Origin: a virus
Strand: one strand, 5' to 3'
Virus record (IMG/VR): IMGVR_UViG_3300031754_000021
Location: 1-20,879 of that record
Length of the DNA stretch: 20,879 bases
Below the pieces are notes generated by a model. The model saw nothing but the letters and a program-made list of their open reading frames with translations. It did no database searches and was not told the DNA's origin. Within the stretch, counting starts at the first letter, position 1; each line of letters begins with the position of its first letter. Positions 1 through 7,599 of the stretch are shown one piece after another. Made by a program: the position numbers and the translations under genes.

Positions 1-281
1 AGATGCGGCTGAAGGTTCGGCGTCAGCGCTCCCGTAAAGAACACATTCGCCCAAACGTATTCGCGCGCTGCATTCCATGAATCAATCAAGATATTCGCTT
101 GCGCTTGAACGTCAGCAGCTTCGTTCCCATCCGGTATTTCCGTCGGGTCGATAGCGCCAATCTTCACCATCGCCATCTTGCACAAGTCGAGCAGCTTAAA
201 CGTACCGGTCCCACCGGGATTCAAGTACGATCCTGCTGGTATAGCGCCGGGAGCTGCTGGAGGAAGAACTGGTCCGGGCAC
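1..281 (-). CDS. P22 gp4-like tail accessory / head-completion protein, N-terminal part
   Basis: This reading frame runs off the left edge, so only about 93 residues are visible. The start is a GTG at 281. An in-frame TAG lies four codons upstream, and AGGAG sits about 6 bases before the GTG, so this start is nearly forced. After a Pro/Ala/Gly-rich leader the protein reads KLLDLCKMAMVKIGAID, then a DVQAQANILIDSWNAA segment, and ends with FFTGALTPNLQPH. This pattern (helix, 'LLDSW'-like helix, then a 'YTL..G...Y' strand) matches the P22 gp4 family. In P22, gp4 binds below the portal to close the filled head and receive the tail. Position downstream of the coat gene also fits P22 order. It starts 9 bases after the preceding gene's stop codon. 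The family call is from remembered sequence pattern and synteny. Confidence 0.7.
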   Translation of the reverse strand, partial: MPGPVLPPAAPGAIPAGSYLNPGGTGTFKLLDLCKMAMVKIGAIDPTEIPDGNEAADVQAQANILIDSWNAAREYVWANVFFTGALTPNLQPH

Positions 282-290
282 GCTGCGCTC

Positions 291-746
291 CTAAGCGGCT
301 GCTGTTTCTGTCTGCTCTGCTTCTTTCTTCTTCAGCTCCGCGTCAAGTTCGCGCTGCAAGCGCTTGATATTCTCGTCGCGCGGCTGCGCTCCGCGTTGCA
401 GCTTGTCGAGATGCTTCTGAGCGGGCTTCGTCGCCCAGCCCTTCTGCTTTAGCAGCTCCGTCATTTCCTCTTCGTCCTCGACGCTCTTCATCTTACCGCT
501 TTCGTGATAGAGCAACCGGGGGAATGGTCCCGCCGCCGGAACTTGCGCGAAGTGATCGGGGTTCTTCGCAATGCACAGCGCTTTCAGCTTCGCGTCGAGC
601 GGCGATTCCCCTTCGTTAATCATGTGGCACATCACGCGTTCCATGTTCTCGTCGATGCGCTTGTCGGGTTTTCCCGTCGCGTCTTGAAACGCTTCTGGGA
701 ATTGCTGCTTGCACTCTTTTACCGTAAGACGGCGTTTCTTTGCCAT
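291..746 (-). CDS. Hypothetical phage head-region protein, 151 aa, C-terminal coiled coil
   Basis: I chose the ATG at 746 (MAKKRRLTVKEC...) rather than the longer open frame to 851. An AGGAGAGG sequence lies just upstream, and the longer form would overlap the previous gene and its hairpin. The middle contains FPRLLYHESGKMKSV followed by an acidic stretch and LLKQKGW. Similar 'FP..LYH......V.s..E...l...GW' segments recur in structural-region proteins of many tailed phages. The last 50 residues are highly charged and predicted by eye to be helical, ending in an Ala tail. It lies between a small beta-rich protein and the gp4-like gene. No enzymatic motif is seen, and the function is unknown, possibly virion-associated. 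Confidence 0.75.
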   Translation of the reverse strand: MAKKRRLTVKECKQQFPEAFQDATGKPDKRIDENMERVMCHMINEGESPLDAKLKALCIAKNPDHFAQVPAAGPFPRLLYHESGKMKSVEDEEEMTELLKQKGWATKPAQKHLDKLQRGAQPRDENIKRLQRELDAELKKKEAEQTETAAA

Positions 747-771
747 ATCCTCTCCTAAGAACATCCTTAAT

Positions 772-811
772 GCGTAGAGCGCGGCGATTGTACTGCCGCG
801 ATTCTCTACGC
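772..811 (-). terminator. Strong stem-loop overlapping a stop codon (possible terminator or RNA-processing site)
   Basis: Arms GCGTAGAG (772-779) and CTCTACGC (804-811) pair perfectly. Inner arms CGCGGC (780-785) and GCCGCG (795-800) extend the stem, with a 3-base bulge at 801-803 and a 9-base loop. The result is a 14-bp GC-rich stem. The TAG stop of the leftward 806-1258 gene lies inside it. No T-tract follows on the minus strand, so it is not a textbook intrinsic terminator. It may instead stabilise the transcript's 3' end or space the two genes. Confidence 0.5.
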
Positions 812-1258
812 CAAACCGACTGCCGTGAAACCTTGCCCGATGATTTGCCACGTGCCGTTATAAGCGCGCAGCGTTACGCCGCCGCCTTTGAAAGCGGGAA
901 ATGTGATAACTGTTTTTACCGCCACGCCAGCAGCGATAATTGCAGCGGGGCACGTAATCGTGTGCGCGAATAGAGTGTCGGAGAAAACGCTGATCGTCAC
1001 GCCATCGTCGATTCCCGCGCGGGGCGCTGCAAGAGTCATCGCATTGATCTGCCCCGTCTTGACGATGTAATTCCCTCCGCCCTGCGGGTTGAGAACATCC
1101 GTCGTACCGGAAAGCTCGATCGGTCCTGCTTGAAACGAATCAGTGTCGATTAAATCAGCTTGCGCCGCAGCATCAAAAGCGCCACCAGCAGTACGCGCTC
1201 CGATGCCGCGCGGTCCTGCTACGATGTTCGGCTGTCTCGGAGTTTGAATCTGAGTCAT
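806..1258 (-). CDS. Hypothetical beta-rich phage protein, 150 aa (possible head decoration)
   Basis: The start is the ATG at 1258 (MTQIQTPRQPN), preceded by AAGGAGGGAGC, a strong ribosome site. The protein is Gly/Ala/Thr/Val-rich with alternating hydrophobic residues and few charges, as in small beta-sandwich virion proteins. The last 60 residues (SVFSDTLFAHTITCPAA..., then TVITFPAFKGGGVTLRAYNG and W-Q-I) resemble a repeat-like segment of phage head fibre or decoration proteins, in which a 'HTIT.P......KT.ITF.A..G..I.L.A.NG.W' motif is common. It lies two genes downstream of the coat gene. The decoration role is an inference from composition and position, and no catalytic motif is visible. 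Confidence 0.75.
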   Translation of the reverse strand: MTQIQTPRQPNIVAGPRGIGARTAGGAFDAAAQADLIDTDSFQAGPIELSGTTDVLNPQGGGNYIVKTGQINAMTLAAPRAGIDDGVTISVFSDTLFAHTITCPAAIIAAGVAVKTVITFPAFKGGGVTLRAYNGTWQIIGQGFTAVGLA

Positions 1259-1280
1259 GCTCCCTCCTTAGAAAGGGTGA

Positions 1281-1306
1281 GGGAGCGCCGGTACAGGCAC
1301 GCTCCC
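1281..1306 (-). other. Stem-loop between two leftward structural genes
   Basis: Arms GGGAGCG (1281-1287) and CGCTCCC (1300-1306) form a 7-bp GC-rich stem with a 12-base loop, between the stop of the 1325-2191 gene and the ribosome site of the 806-1258 gene. On the minus strand it is followed by a pyrimidine run (CTCACCCTTTCT) that is only weakly T-rich. It could attenuate transcription or stabilise the upstream message. Confidence 0.4.
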
Positions 1307-1324
1307 CGCTGTTGAATTGTTAGA

Positions 1325-2191
1325 CTACTGAATGACGTACCACTTGCCGTCGGGACCGTTCCACTCCCAACAACTCATCTGGCCGACAACTGCCGTATAA
1401 GCGACGCCGATATTATTCGTCGCCGTAGTCGAAAACGCTCCAGTCGGAATAATGCAAAACTCCGCTGTCTGCGAGTTTACTGTCGCAGCTCCGGCAACGC
1501 CAATAGCACCGTTCCCCGTAAACGTCCACGACGTGATTGCGTTCACGCCAGAGATTTTCGTCACTGGACCGGCGATGTTCGTCGCTCCAGCTACGGACGC
1601 AGTTGTCGCAAACGAAGCTCCCGATCTGAGCTGCGGGTTATTGAAGCCCGGAGTCCAGACAAGAGAGTTCGGATTGCAATACCACTGCGCGCCAGTACGG
1701 ACGTTGACCCACGGAGAAACAACGACGTTGTTCAGTATGCAAGGGACGTTGGAAAGAAACCCGCTCGAAGTAGGCGAAGCCACCGCGCCAGGGTCTTGCA
1801 CGTAGAAGAACCGCGCTTGACCGGCAAGCACCATAGCGCCGTTTGAGTGCGGAGTTGCTACTGTCCCATTCACGCCGCGCACGACAGTAAGCGCCGTGCC
1901 GTTGACGGCAGTAACGCGCATCTGCTCGCGATCGATATACAGGTTCGTGTTTCCGCTCGGCTGGCCGGGCGTCACGCCAAGAAACGGCGAGATGCCCACG
2001 ATTCCAGTAGCGGAAGTAACAGTAATCAGCGTCGGAGCAGGGACGTTTCCCGTCGAGCCGGGACCGAGATACTGGCCCGCTACGGCAGCGGAGAGCGTCG
2101 TCTGCGTGAGGAAGTTCTGTTGCGCAAGCGATGGCATCGCTGCGCAGAACAGAAGTGCGAGTACTACAAATGCTTTAGTAAGTGTTTTCAT
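1325..2191 (-). CDS. Phage structural-region protein with a Sec signal peptide, 288 aa
   Basis: The ATG at 2191 has AAGGAG about 8 bases upstream. Residues 1-23 are a textbook signal peptide: Lys-containing n-region (MKTLTK), hydrophobic core (AFVVLALLFCAAM), helix-breaking Pro, and an S-L-A cleavage site before QQ. The mature part is beta-rich. It contains NLYIDREQMRVTAVNG, then LTVVRGVNGT, a segment type (Ig-like or carbohydrate-domain-like strand pair) I associate with phage head or fibre proteins. A Cys pair and a Trp-rich end (CWEWNGPDGKWYVIQ) follow. It sits directly downstream of the coat gene, where a decoration or head-fibre protein would be expected, but a cleavable export signal is unusual for a virion protein. 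Family assignment is uncertain; the signal peptide is clear. Confidence 0.8.
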   Translation of the reverse strand: MKTLTKAFVVLALLFCAAMPSLAQQNFLTQTTLSAAVAGQYLGPGSTGNVPAPTLITVTSATGIVGISPFLGVTPGQPSGNTNLYIDREQMRVTAVNGTALTVVRGVNGTVATPHSNGAMVLAGQARFFYVQDPGAVASPTSSGFLSNVPCILNNVVVSPWVNVRTGAQWYCNPNSLVWTPGFNNPQLRSGASFATTASVAGATNIAGPVTKISGVNAITSWTFTGNGAIGVAGAATVNSQTAEFCIIPTGAFSTTATNNIGVAYTAVVGQMSCWEWNGPDGKWYVIQ

Positions 2192-2203
2192 CGTCTTGGC
2201 TCC

Positions 2204-3445
2204 TTAACCGCAGAGCACCCTCCCCGCGCAGCTATCTGCGTAGTATTGTCCAAAACCTATAAGCGTGTCCCATGAGTTCGTCATCTTCTTTTCCGTCGGC
2301 GAATACATCCTGACGAACCGCACGGGGATTCCCGTCTTGCGGTCGCGCGCTTGCGAAGTCAACTCCGTAGCTTTCGGCGATTGGAGCTTCAAACCCACCA
2401 TCGCGAAAGCATCCTTGTTGAGCCACAAGCCCTGACCGCTCGTCTTGCCGTTCGGCGTCGTTGTGCCGGGAAAGAGCGTCAACGCAGCGCCGTTTGCGGG
2501 AGTTGAATCGACGTTCTGATATTGCGAGCCGGGCAGGAAGATTGCCGGCGAAATGTTCAGGATGTCAGCGCCGCCGCCTGTTCCGACGAGCGGAGCAGTA
2601 ACGACGAACGTCTTCTGAACTTGCGAGACGAAACGCCGCGTCATGGGGTTGACAAGGTTAACGTTCGCAATTCCGATCACGTCGCCAACGTTGAACGTGT
2701 CGCCAGCCGTGTTCGCGATGGAGAGCGTCGTGCCGCCAGCGCTTGCCGCTCCGAGCGTCACAGCACCGGCCCACGTTCCCGCTGTGTGGCGGAAAAGGGA
2801 CTCGGACTCGTACCAGTCGAAGTTCCAAAGACGGCCAAGTGCACCTTCCTTGTACTGCTCGCTGATTTCATCCGTGGGGTTCAACAGCGCTTGAAGGACG
2901 GGGACGAGCGCAGTGTAAACGCTCGATGGAACGATCATCGCATTGTCGCTGCCGCGCGTCGCTCCAGCCAAGTTCTTGAGGCGTTGTCTAGCTTGCATGA
3001 ACGTTGTCGCGGAGTTTGGATCGACGTTCAGCACGCCGACAGTGTTGTTCGCGTTTTGATATGCGAACAGCGCTGCGCGTGTATCCATCTCCTGCGCAAT
3101 CTGCTCCATCGCTGGACGCAGATACTGCTCCGAGATTTCCTCCTTCGAGCGCTCCATCAAAAGCGCTTGCTCGAAGTCGTCGAACTCGAAGTCCACGCCG
3201 AAGATTTGATTGCAAGCGACTGTCGTGTTGATGCGATTGATCGGCTGCGGGGAATAGCCCAACCCGTCGCGGATCAGGAAGCGCTGCGGGAGCTTCTTGC
3301 GAATCACTTCGCCAACGGGGAATTCACGTTCGAATTCCTTGTTGTCTTGCGTGTTAAAATACTGGCAAATCTCCAGCATGTTAATCAGCAAGCGAAGAGC
3401 TTCCTCGGCCACCCAATCGGGAAATACATATTGGCCTTCTGCCAT
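2204..3445 (-). CDS. Major capsid (coat) protein, P22 gp5-like, 413 aa
   Basis: The length (413) is close to P22 coat protein (430). The N-terminus (VFPDWVAEEALRLLIN) is followed by a region with KKLPQRFLIRDG, then a helix around residues 105-130 (RPAMEQIAQEMDTRAAL), as in the P22 coat family of the HK97 fold. The middle third has a Gly/Thr/Val-rich strand region (about 225-290) consistent with an insertion domain. The C-terminal part carries KTGIPVRFVRMYSP and DTLIGFGQYYADS, typical of the P-domain/A-domain end. It forms the procapsid shell and depends on the scaffold encoded just upstream. The start at 3445 is preceded by a purine-rich AGAAGAGAAAAACGAC. Family call by remembered pattern plus synteny with the portal and scaffold. 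Confidence 0.88.
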   Translation of the reverse strand: MAEGQYVFPDWVAEEALRLLINMLEICQYFNTQDNKEFEREFPVGEVIRKKLPQRFLIRDGLGYSPQPINRINTTVACNQIFGVDFEFDDFEQALLMERSKEEISEQYLRPAMEQIAQEMDTRAALFAYQNANNTVGVLNVDPNSATTFMQARQRLKNLAGATRGSDNAMIVPSSVYTALVPVLQALLNPTDEISEQYKEGALGRLWNFDWYESESLFRHTAGTWAGAVTLGAASAGGTTLSIANTAGDTFNVGDVIGIANVNLVNPMTRRFVSQVQKTFVVTAPLVGTGGGADILNISPAIFLPGSQYQNVDSTPANGAALTLFPGTTTPNGKTSGQGLWLNKDAFAMVGLKLQSPKATELTSQARDRKTGIPVRFVRMYSPTEKKMTNSWDTLIGFGQYYADSCAGRVLCG

Positions 3446-3495
3446 TGTCGTTTTTCTCTTCTAGCGGTAGCATTCCGCTGAAATTCGCTTCGTTG

Positions 3496-4545
3496 TTACT
3501 GCACTACAACTTTCTTGCGCCGCTTCTCGCGGTCTTCCTTGTTCTTGCGCTCGCGATACAGCTCGCCGCGCTCTTCTGGTGATAAATCCTTCCTTCGGAG
3601 AGCGGCTTCGCTCGAACCATCATCGGCGGGAGCAGAAGAAGCTCCTGCGGCTTCGCTGGGCGGCTTGCCAGCTTTCGTGAGCGCAGCGGCGGGTTTCTTG
3701 TCGCCGCTCTCTTCTAGTTTTTTCGTCTGCTTCGCGAGTTCAACTTCGATGTCGCGCTCGATGTCGCGCAACTTGCGTACAGCGCTCATCGCTGTCTTCG
3801 CATCTTTCGCTTCAGTGAGTAGTTCGTCGAGCTTGAATTCGGAACCGCCGAGCACGTAGAGAAGATCAGAGAACACTTTCGAGTCATTCAGGAAAAGGAA
3901 AAAGCCGGGAGCAGACTGCATCGTCGCAGCCAGCTTGTCAACCGTCTCCTTGACTTTAATACCCGCAGCTTTTTCTCCGTACTTCGCTTTTAGCTCAGTT
4001 TCCCACGTCTTGACGTACTGCTCTTGCTGTTGTGCTGCTGTGCGCAGTTGAACTTGCTGATTCGTATAGGCTTCCTTCGCCTTTTCGTAGTCGTCTAAAG
4101 CCGCTTCATACTTCTCGAAGTCCAAAGTGCCAGCAACGTCCTTGAACTGTCCCATCGACGGGCGCTTCGGCATTTCGAGCAGCTTCGGCTTGTCCGTTTC
4201 CGGCTTTTTCTCTTCCGCTTTCTTCTTGCCGGTGCGAAATTCTTCCAGCTCCGCTTCGAGACGCTCCGTGCGCTCGCGAAGAGCTTTGAAGTTAAGTTCT
4301 TTTTCCGCCTCTTTTTCTTCGCTGGTGCGTGCTTCTTTTTTGGCAGGCCCTGACCCCGCCGACTCCTTCACAGGTTTTGATGGTGCCTGCTCGCCATCCG
4401 TTTTTACAGGCGGAACTTTTTCTTCGGAAGTTTCCAGCACGGGCATCTTCCCCGTCTTGAGCCACTCCGCGCGCTCTGCGTCGCTGAAATGCTCGACTTC
4501 CTTGTGCTGTGGCGGCTTATTGACCGCTAGCGGTTCCGTTGCCAT
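3496..4545 (-). CDS. Scaffolding-like coiled-coil protein, 349 aa
   Basis: The chosen start is the ATG at 4545 (MATEPLAVNK...), which has GAAGGAG 6 bases upstream. An in-frame ATG at 4560 lacks a ribosome site. The protein is dominated by Lys, Glu, Ala and Gln, with long helical runs. Low-complexity charged stretches lie around residues 50-120 and 310-349, and there is a Gln-rich helix near the middle. The C-terminal end is strongly basic (KNKEDREKRRKKVVVQ), as in P22-type scaffolds, whose basic C-terminal helix-turn-helix binds coat protein. The position between portal and coat is the scaffold position in P22-like phages. It overlaps the upstream 77-aa gene by 29 bases. Composition and position support the role; no specific sequence signature was recognised. 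Confidence 0.75.
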   Translation of the reverse strand: MATEPLAVNKPPQHKEVEHFSDAERAEWLKTGKMPVLETSEEKVPPVKTDGEQAPSKPVKESAGSGPAKKEARTSEEKEAEKELNFKALRERTERLEAELEEFRTGKKKAEEKKPETDKPKLLEMPKRPSMGQFKDVAGTLDFEKYEAALDDYEKAKEAYTNQQVQLRTAAQQQEQYVKTWETELKAKYGEKAAGIKVKETVDKLAATMQSAPGFFLFLNDSKVFSDLLYVLGGSEFKLDELLTEAKDAKTAMSAVRKLRDIERDIEVELAKQTKKLEESGDKKPAAALTKAGKPPSEAAGASSAPADDGSSEAALRRKDLSPEERGELYRERKNKEDREKRRKKVVVQ

Positions 4546-4750
4546 CTTGCTCTCCTTCATCGAATAGCTGTGAAAAAGCAGGCTCTAAAAATTGAGTTGC
4601 AAACTCTTGAAAAGTTCTCTGTTTATAAGCAGTTTTCATCTCCGCCATCGATTCAGTGCCAGGCATATCAACGCCTCGTACTTTTCCGTTTTCAATAACG
4701 GAAATAACTAGAGCCGTAAGATTATCAGGCCCCTCCAGATACACTGCCAT
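4517..4750 (-). CDS. Hypothetical protein, 77 aa, between portal and scaffold
   Basis: The ATG at 4750 has AAGGAGAGG close upstream, inside the end of the portal gene. It overlaps the portal by 26 bases and the downstream scaffold start by 29 bases, so the three genes are probably translationally coupled. The first half (AVYLEGPDNLTALVISVIENGKVRGVDMPG) looks like two or three beta strands. The second half is helical (TFQEFATQFLEPAFSQLFDEG). I do not recognise the family. The good ribosome site and tight packing argue that it is real. Confidence 0.7.
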   Translation of the reverse strand: MAVYLEGPDNLTALVISVIENGKVRGVDMPGTESMAEMKTAYKQRTFQEFATQFLEPAFSQLFDEGEQDGNGTASGQ

Positions 4751-6959
4751 CTTCCTCTCCTTGCGCTTGCTCCGCTGTCGCTAAAGCTGCTTGCTTATCA
4801 GCGAGTTCATGCTCGTGACCGTGCTGCTCTTGCTGCATCGCTACTTCGTGAGCAGCGCCGTGCGTTTCGCGCCAATATTCCATGAACATTTCATTGCGCT
4901 CGCTCATCTGCTGCATCTTCGTGCTGATTTCAGCGATGAGCACTTTCACGTCGTTGTTGATCGTCGCGATTTGCTTTTCCGTCTCGCCTTGAATGACCTT
5001 GCCGGCCTTCTCCAGCTTCAACTTCTCAAGCTCCTGCTGCATCTCGACGATGACTTTCTTCTGCTGCAAAGTCTCCTGCTGCGCTTGCTGGAGCGCTGCT
5101 TGCTTCTGCTTGTCCGCGTCCGGCGGGTCAATCGTATCGGCGATTTCGTCGCCTAGCGGACCGTAATCACCGAGACGGACAGCAAGCGCCATGACTTTCG
5201 CGACTGCGCCGGGAGGAAGGACTTGCGCTAGCTGCTGAAGCTCGCCAATAACGAGCTGGATGAAGTCCTTCACTTCTTCGCGCAACGAAGCAAAATCCTT
5301 GCCCGTACTGACTGTTACGCCATGATCGCCCGTCACGGCGTCGTAGTGCATCATCACGGCTTGTCCATCCGCATTTTTCTCTTCGAACTTTTCGTCGTTG
5401 ATCGTCAGCGTCTTGAATTCACCGTCAGCTTTCATCACAGCGATGTCGCGCTTCGTATCGTAGACGTATGGGAACCACGCATCGATGACGCGGCCCGCGT
5501 GTTCGAGCGAGAAGTTAAAGTTGTCGATGAAATGAAACGTGCCGCGATCCTCGTTCGCCTCGATTTCCTTTAGCGCGACGCCGCTCTTTTCGTTTATGCG
5601 CTGCGCGGAAGTCGGAAGGTCGCTTCCGCCGCAAGCCGTTCGGATTGCGCGGCGCGCGGCTTCGGCGAATATTTCGTAAGTCTGAAAGTTCGGCGTAAAT
5701 GCTGGTCGTGTCGGCGGAGGAAGCAACTTGTTCGGGTCTACCGGATCGACAACAGGATCGATTTGCACGAACGCTTTAGGAATCTTGTTTAGATTCTCCC
5801 ACGATTCGCGATCCGTTTCGAACTGTCCCGTGTAGCCAACGAACGGGGACTTCGGAGCCATTCCAGCTTCTTCCGCTTCAGAAGTCCTAATGTAGCAATA
5901 CGCCATGAACGGATCGCGCGCGAGCCGTACCAAGCTCATCAACCGCCGCTTCGCGCCATCTCCGTCATCGACCCACATCTCTTTTCCGAACACGGGGATG
6001 ATCGGAATCCAGCGGATCGGAATCTCATCGCTCTCTTCGAGAATTTCAAGTCCGTTCGTCCAATACTGCTTAATGCGGCGCGTCTCTATCGTCCTGTCGC
6101 GGCGGATGCGTTTCTTGTTCGTTTCAGAAGCGAGCCACTTGTCTTCGCCTTCCGGCAGTTCGTCGCCATACAGCGCGACGCGATCTTCTTTGTTCTTTAG
6201 CCCGTCAAGCAAGTAGAGCTTTTTCTTCTTGATAATCGCTTTGTAGTACGCTGCGACTCTTACCGTCTTCTCGCGCTGCCAGCCGGGAGCTTGCTCCGCG
6301 TAATCGCCTTGCCAGGAGATGAACTTCGCGCTCGGCCAGCGTCTCCTGAATTCGTTCCGCTGCATGTTGTCTTCGACGACGAAGCATTCCGTCGCGTCCG
6401 AAGCATCCGCTTCCTTGTACGCGGGATTGAACAGCACGCTATTCGGGTTCGGGATGCGATAGATGTACAGCTCCTGCTCGAAGAGCTTCTCAGGAGCAGT
6501 CTTTACTAGCTCATTGTACTGATCTTCCGTCAATCCATCAGCCACTAACCGCGCATTGATTCCGAAATATCCAAACGAACGCTCCGCTGCTGCTTGAAAC
6601 GCAGTCGTAAACGCGCTCTGCGCGCGCGAGTTGTATTGAATCTCGCGCATCTTGTCTTCGCGCAACTGCGCAGTGACGTTCGTCGCTCCCGCTCCGCGCG
6701 GATTGATCTTGATCGCGCGCTTGTTCTGGCGTGGGTCGTTCACGAGTTGATTGACGTAGGGGCTGAGTTCGTCCCACGTCATCACAGGGCGGTCGTACTT
6801 ATCTCTGAACTCGCGCTCTTTTTCGTCCCACGGATTGCCGCTGACGTAGCGCATGTCCGTATCGCCCTCTTCTCTTATGGGCCTCCAAACCTCTTCGTAC
6901 GCAGTGTAATTTTCGCGTATCTCGCGAAGCAGCGGCGAAGTTGGATTTTGTTCAGGCAC
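4725..6959 (-). CDS. Portal protein, P22 gp1-like, 744 aa
   Basis: Length is close to the 725-residue P22 portal. The N-terminal region has DTDMRYVSGNPWDEKE (about 33-48) and QLVNDPRQNKRAIKINP (71-87). These are followed by ERSFGYFGI near 130, which aligns in pattern with the P22 portal clip and stem region. A central IRWIPIIPVFGKEMWVDDG precedes the long helices. The last 130 residues are Gln/Lys/Glu-rich coiled coil (QQAQQETLQQKK, QQELEKLKLEKAG), matching the C-terminal barrel helices of P22-type portals. The portal is the dodecameric ring through which the terminase pumps DNA. The ATG at 6959 overlaps the end of the 92-aa gene by 8 bases. Gene position before scaffold and coat supports the call. 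Confidence 0.9.
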   Translation of the reverse strand: MPEQNPTSPLLREIRENYTAYEEVWRPIREEGDTDMRYVSGNPWDEKEREFRDKYDRPVMTWDELSPYVNQLVNDPRQNKRAIKINPRGAGATNVTAQLREDKMREIQYNSRAQSAFTTAFQAAAERSFGYFGINARLVADGLTEDQYNELVKTAPEKLFEQELYIYRIPNPNSVLFNPAYKEADASDATECFVVEDNMQRNEFRRRWPSAKFISWQGDYAEQAPGWQREKTVRVAAYYKAIIKKKKLYLLDGLKNKEDRVALYGDELPEGEDKWLASETNKKRIRRDRTIETRRIKQYWTNGLEILEESDEIPIRWIPIIPVFGKEMWVDDGDGAKRRLMSLVRLARDPFMAYCYIRTSEAEEAGMAPKSPFVGYTGQFETDRESWENLNKIPKAFVQIDPVVDPVDPNKLLPPPTRPAFTPNFQTYEIFAEAARRAIRTACGGSDLPTSAQRINEKSGVALKEIEANEDRGTFHFIDNFNFSLEHAGRVIDAWFPYVYDTKRDIAVMKADGEFKTLTINDEKFEEKNADGQAVMMHYDAVTGDHGVTVSTGKDFASLREEVKDFIQLVIGELQQLAQVLPPGAVAKVMALAVRLGDYGPLGDEIADTIDPPDADKQKQAALQQAQQETLQQKKVIVEMQQELEKLKLEKAGKVIQGETEKQIATINNDVKVLIAEISTKMQQMSERNEMFMEYWRETHGAAHEVAMQQEQHGHEHELADKQAALATAEQAQGEEDGSVSGGA

Positions 6960-7230
6960 TTGTATGCCTCACATTGAAGCCAGGGAAAAATTCAAAATGC
7001 TCTTGACTTGCCGGCTTTAGCGGAACTCCTAAAACTTTTCCATCAATCGAAACTCGCGCCTCATGTGAACTGATTCCATTCGCGAAGCCAGGAAATGTAA
7101 ATTCTTCTCCGCATTGAGAACATTTCACGCGGATATCAGCATGATAAGCGTAAACTTCTCCACCTTCGCCGCGCGTTAGACGATTTACGTCAACGCGCGC
7201 CTCAAAATTTTCATGTTGACAGTCGCTCAT
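6952..7230 (-). CDS. Conserved phage zinc-binding protein, 92 aa
   Basis: The protein begins MSDCQHENFEARVDVNR and carries C37-SQ-C40. With C4 and H6 this gives a plausible zinc site of type C-x-H...C-x2-C. The pattern 'CxHexxxaxVdVxRl...GG...aY.ADirVrC..CgexF.F.G...G...........g..l..pl.Pa', ending in PGFNV, is one I recognise from many phage genomes near portal and terminase genes. Its role is not known. The ATG at 7230 follows closely on the 7233-7469 gene, and the end overlaps the portal start, so it is in the same leftward transcript. It may bind nucleic acid or stabilise a packaging component, but that is inference. Confidence 0.8.
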   Translation of the reverse strand: MSDCQHENFEARVDVNRLTRGEGGEVYAYHADIRVKCSQCGEEFTFPGFANGISSHEARVSIDGKVLGVPLKPASQEHFEFFPGFNVRHTSA

Positions 7231-7232
7231 AG

Positions 7233-7469
7233 TTAGTGGTGGTAACTAAATGTCTCCGAACTCATGTGTTGATTGCCTCTCCGTGTCGAAGTCAGGCCGT
7301 GCGCTCTCGTCCGTTTGCGCTTCGACATTCCCGCTTCGCTCAACGCGATTGCGATAGCTTGCGATCTCTTCTTCACTATCGGGCCTTTCTTCGAGCCGCT
7401 ATGCAAAGTGCCGGCCTTGAACTTGTGCATCTCCTGCTTCACGCCAGCGCGGCCTTTACTAACTGGCAT
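7233..7469 (-). CDS. DUF6496-like small basic protein, 78 aa
   Basis: The core QEMHKFKAGTLHSGSKKG..VKKRSQAIAIALSEAG matches the pattern of the DUF6496 family ('VMheFK.G.L.SGsg.kV.sRkQAiAIALSEAg'), a short basic protein common in phages and some bacteria. Function is not established. The second half is a basic, His-rich tail with no recognisable fold. The ATG at 7469 overlaps the 46-aa gene upstream by 11 bases, with AAGAAG about 4 bases before it. It sits in the run of small genes between terminase and portal. Confidence 0.8.
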   Translation of the reverse strand: MPVSKGRAGVKQEMHKFKAGTLHSGSKKGPIVKKRSQAIAIALSEAGMSKRKRTRAHGLTSTRRGNQHMSSETFSYHH

Positions 7470-7599
7470 AACACTTCTTCTTTACACGCAAGATAAGAGC
7501 GCGAACCCAAATCAAACACGGATGATAAAAGTCGTGACTGTGGCCGGCAACGACGCGAACTACATAGCCGGGACGAATTAGCGCCGATGGATGAGGCAT
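7459..7599 (-). CDS. Small basic hypothetical protein, 46 aa
   Basis: The frame MPHPSALIRPGYVVRVVAGHSHD... starts with an ATG that overlaps the TGA of the upstream 57-aa gene (TGATG), with GGGGAG about 11 bases before the start. The sequence RPGYVVRVVAGHSHDFYHP looks like a small SH3/KOW-like strand pair, and the end is basic (RVKKKCYAS). An open frame extends further upstream to 7659 but lies inside the 57-aa gene, so the shorter start is preferred. The function is unknown. Support comes from coupling and the absence of gaps in the operon rather than from homology. Confidence 0.5.
   Translation of the reverse strand: MPHPSALIRPGYVVRVVAGHSHDFYHPCLIWVRALILRVKKKCYAS

Noticed and set aside
1281-1306. 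Rho-independent terminator for the 288-aa gene
   Set aside because: The stem is good, but the following pyrimidine run is not a clear T-tract, so it is listed only as a stem-loop.
2522-3481. 319-codon open frame on the plus strand
   Set aside because: It is antisense to the coat gene, Arg-rich and compositionally typical of a shadow frame.
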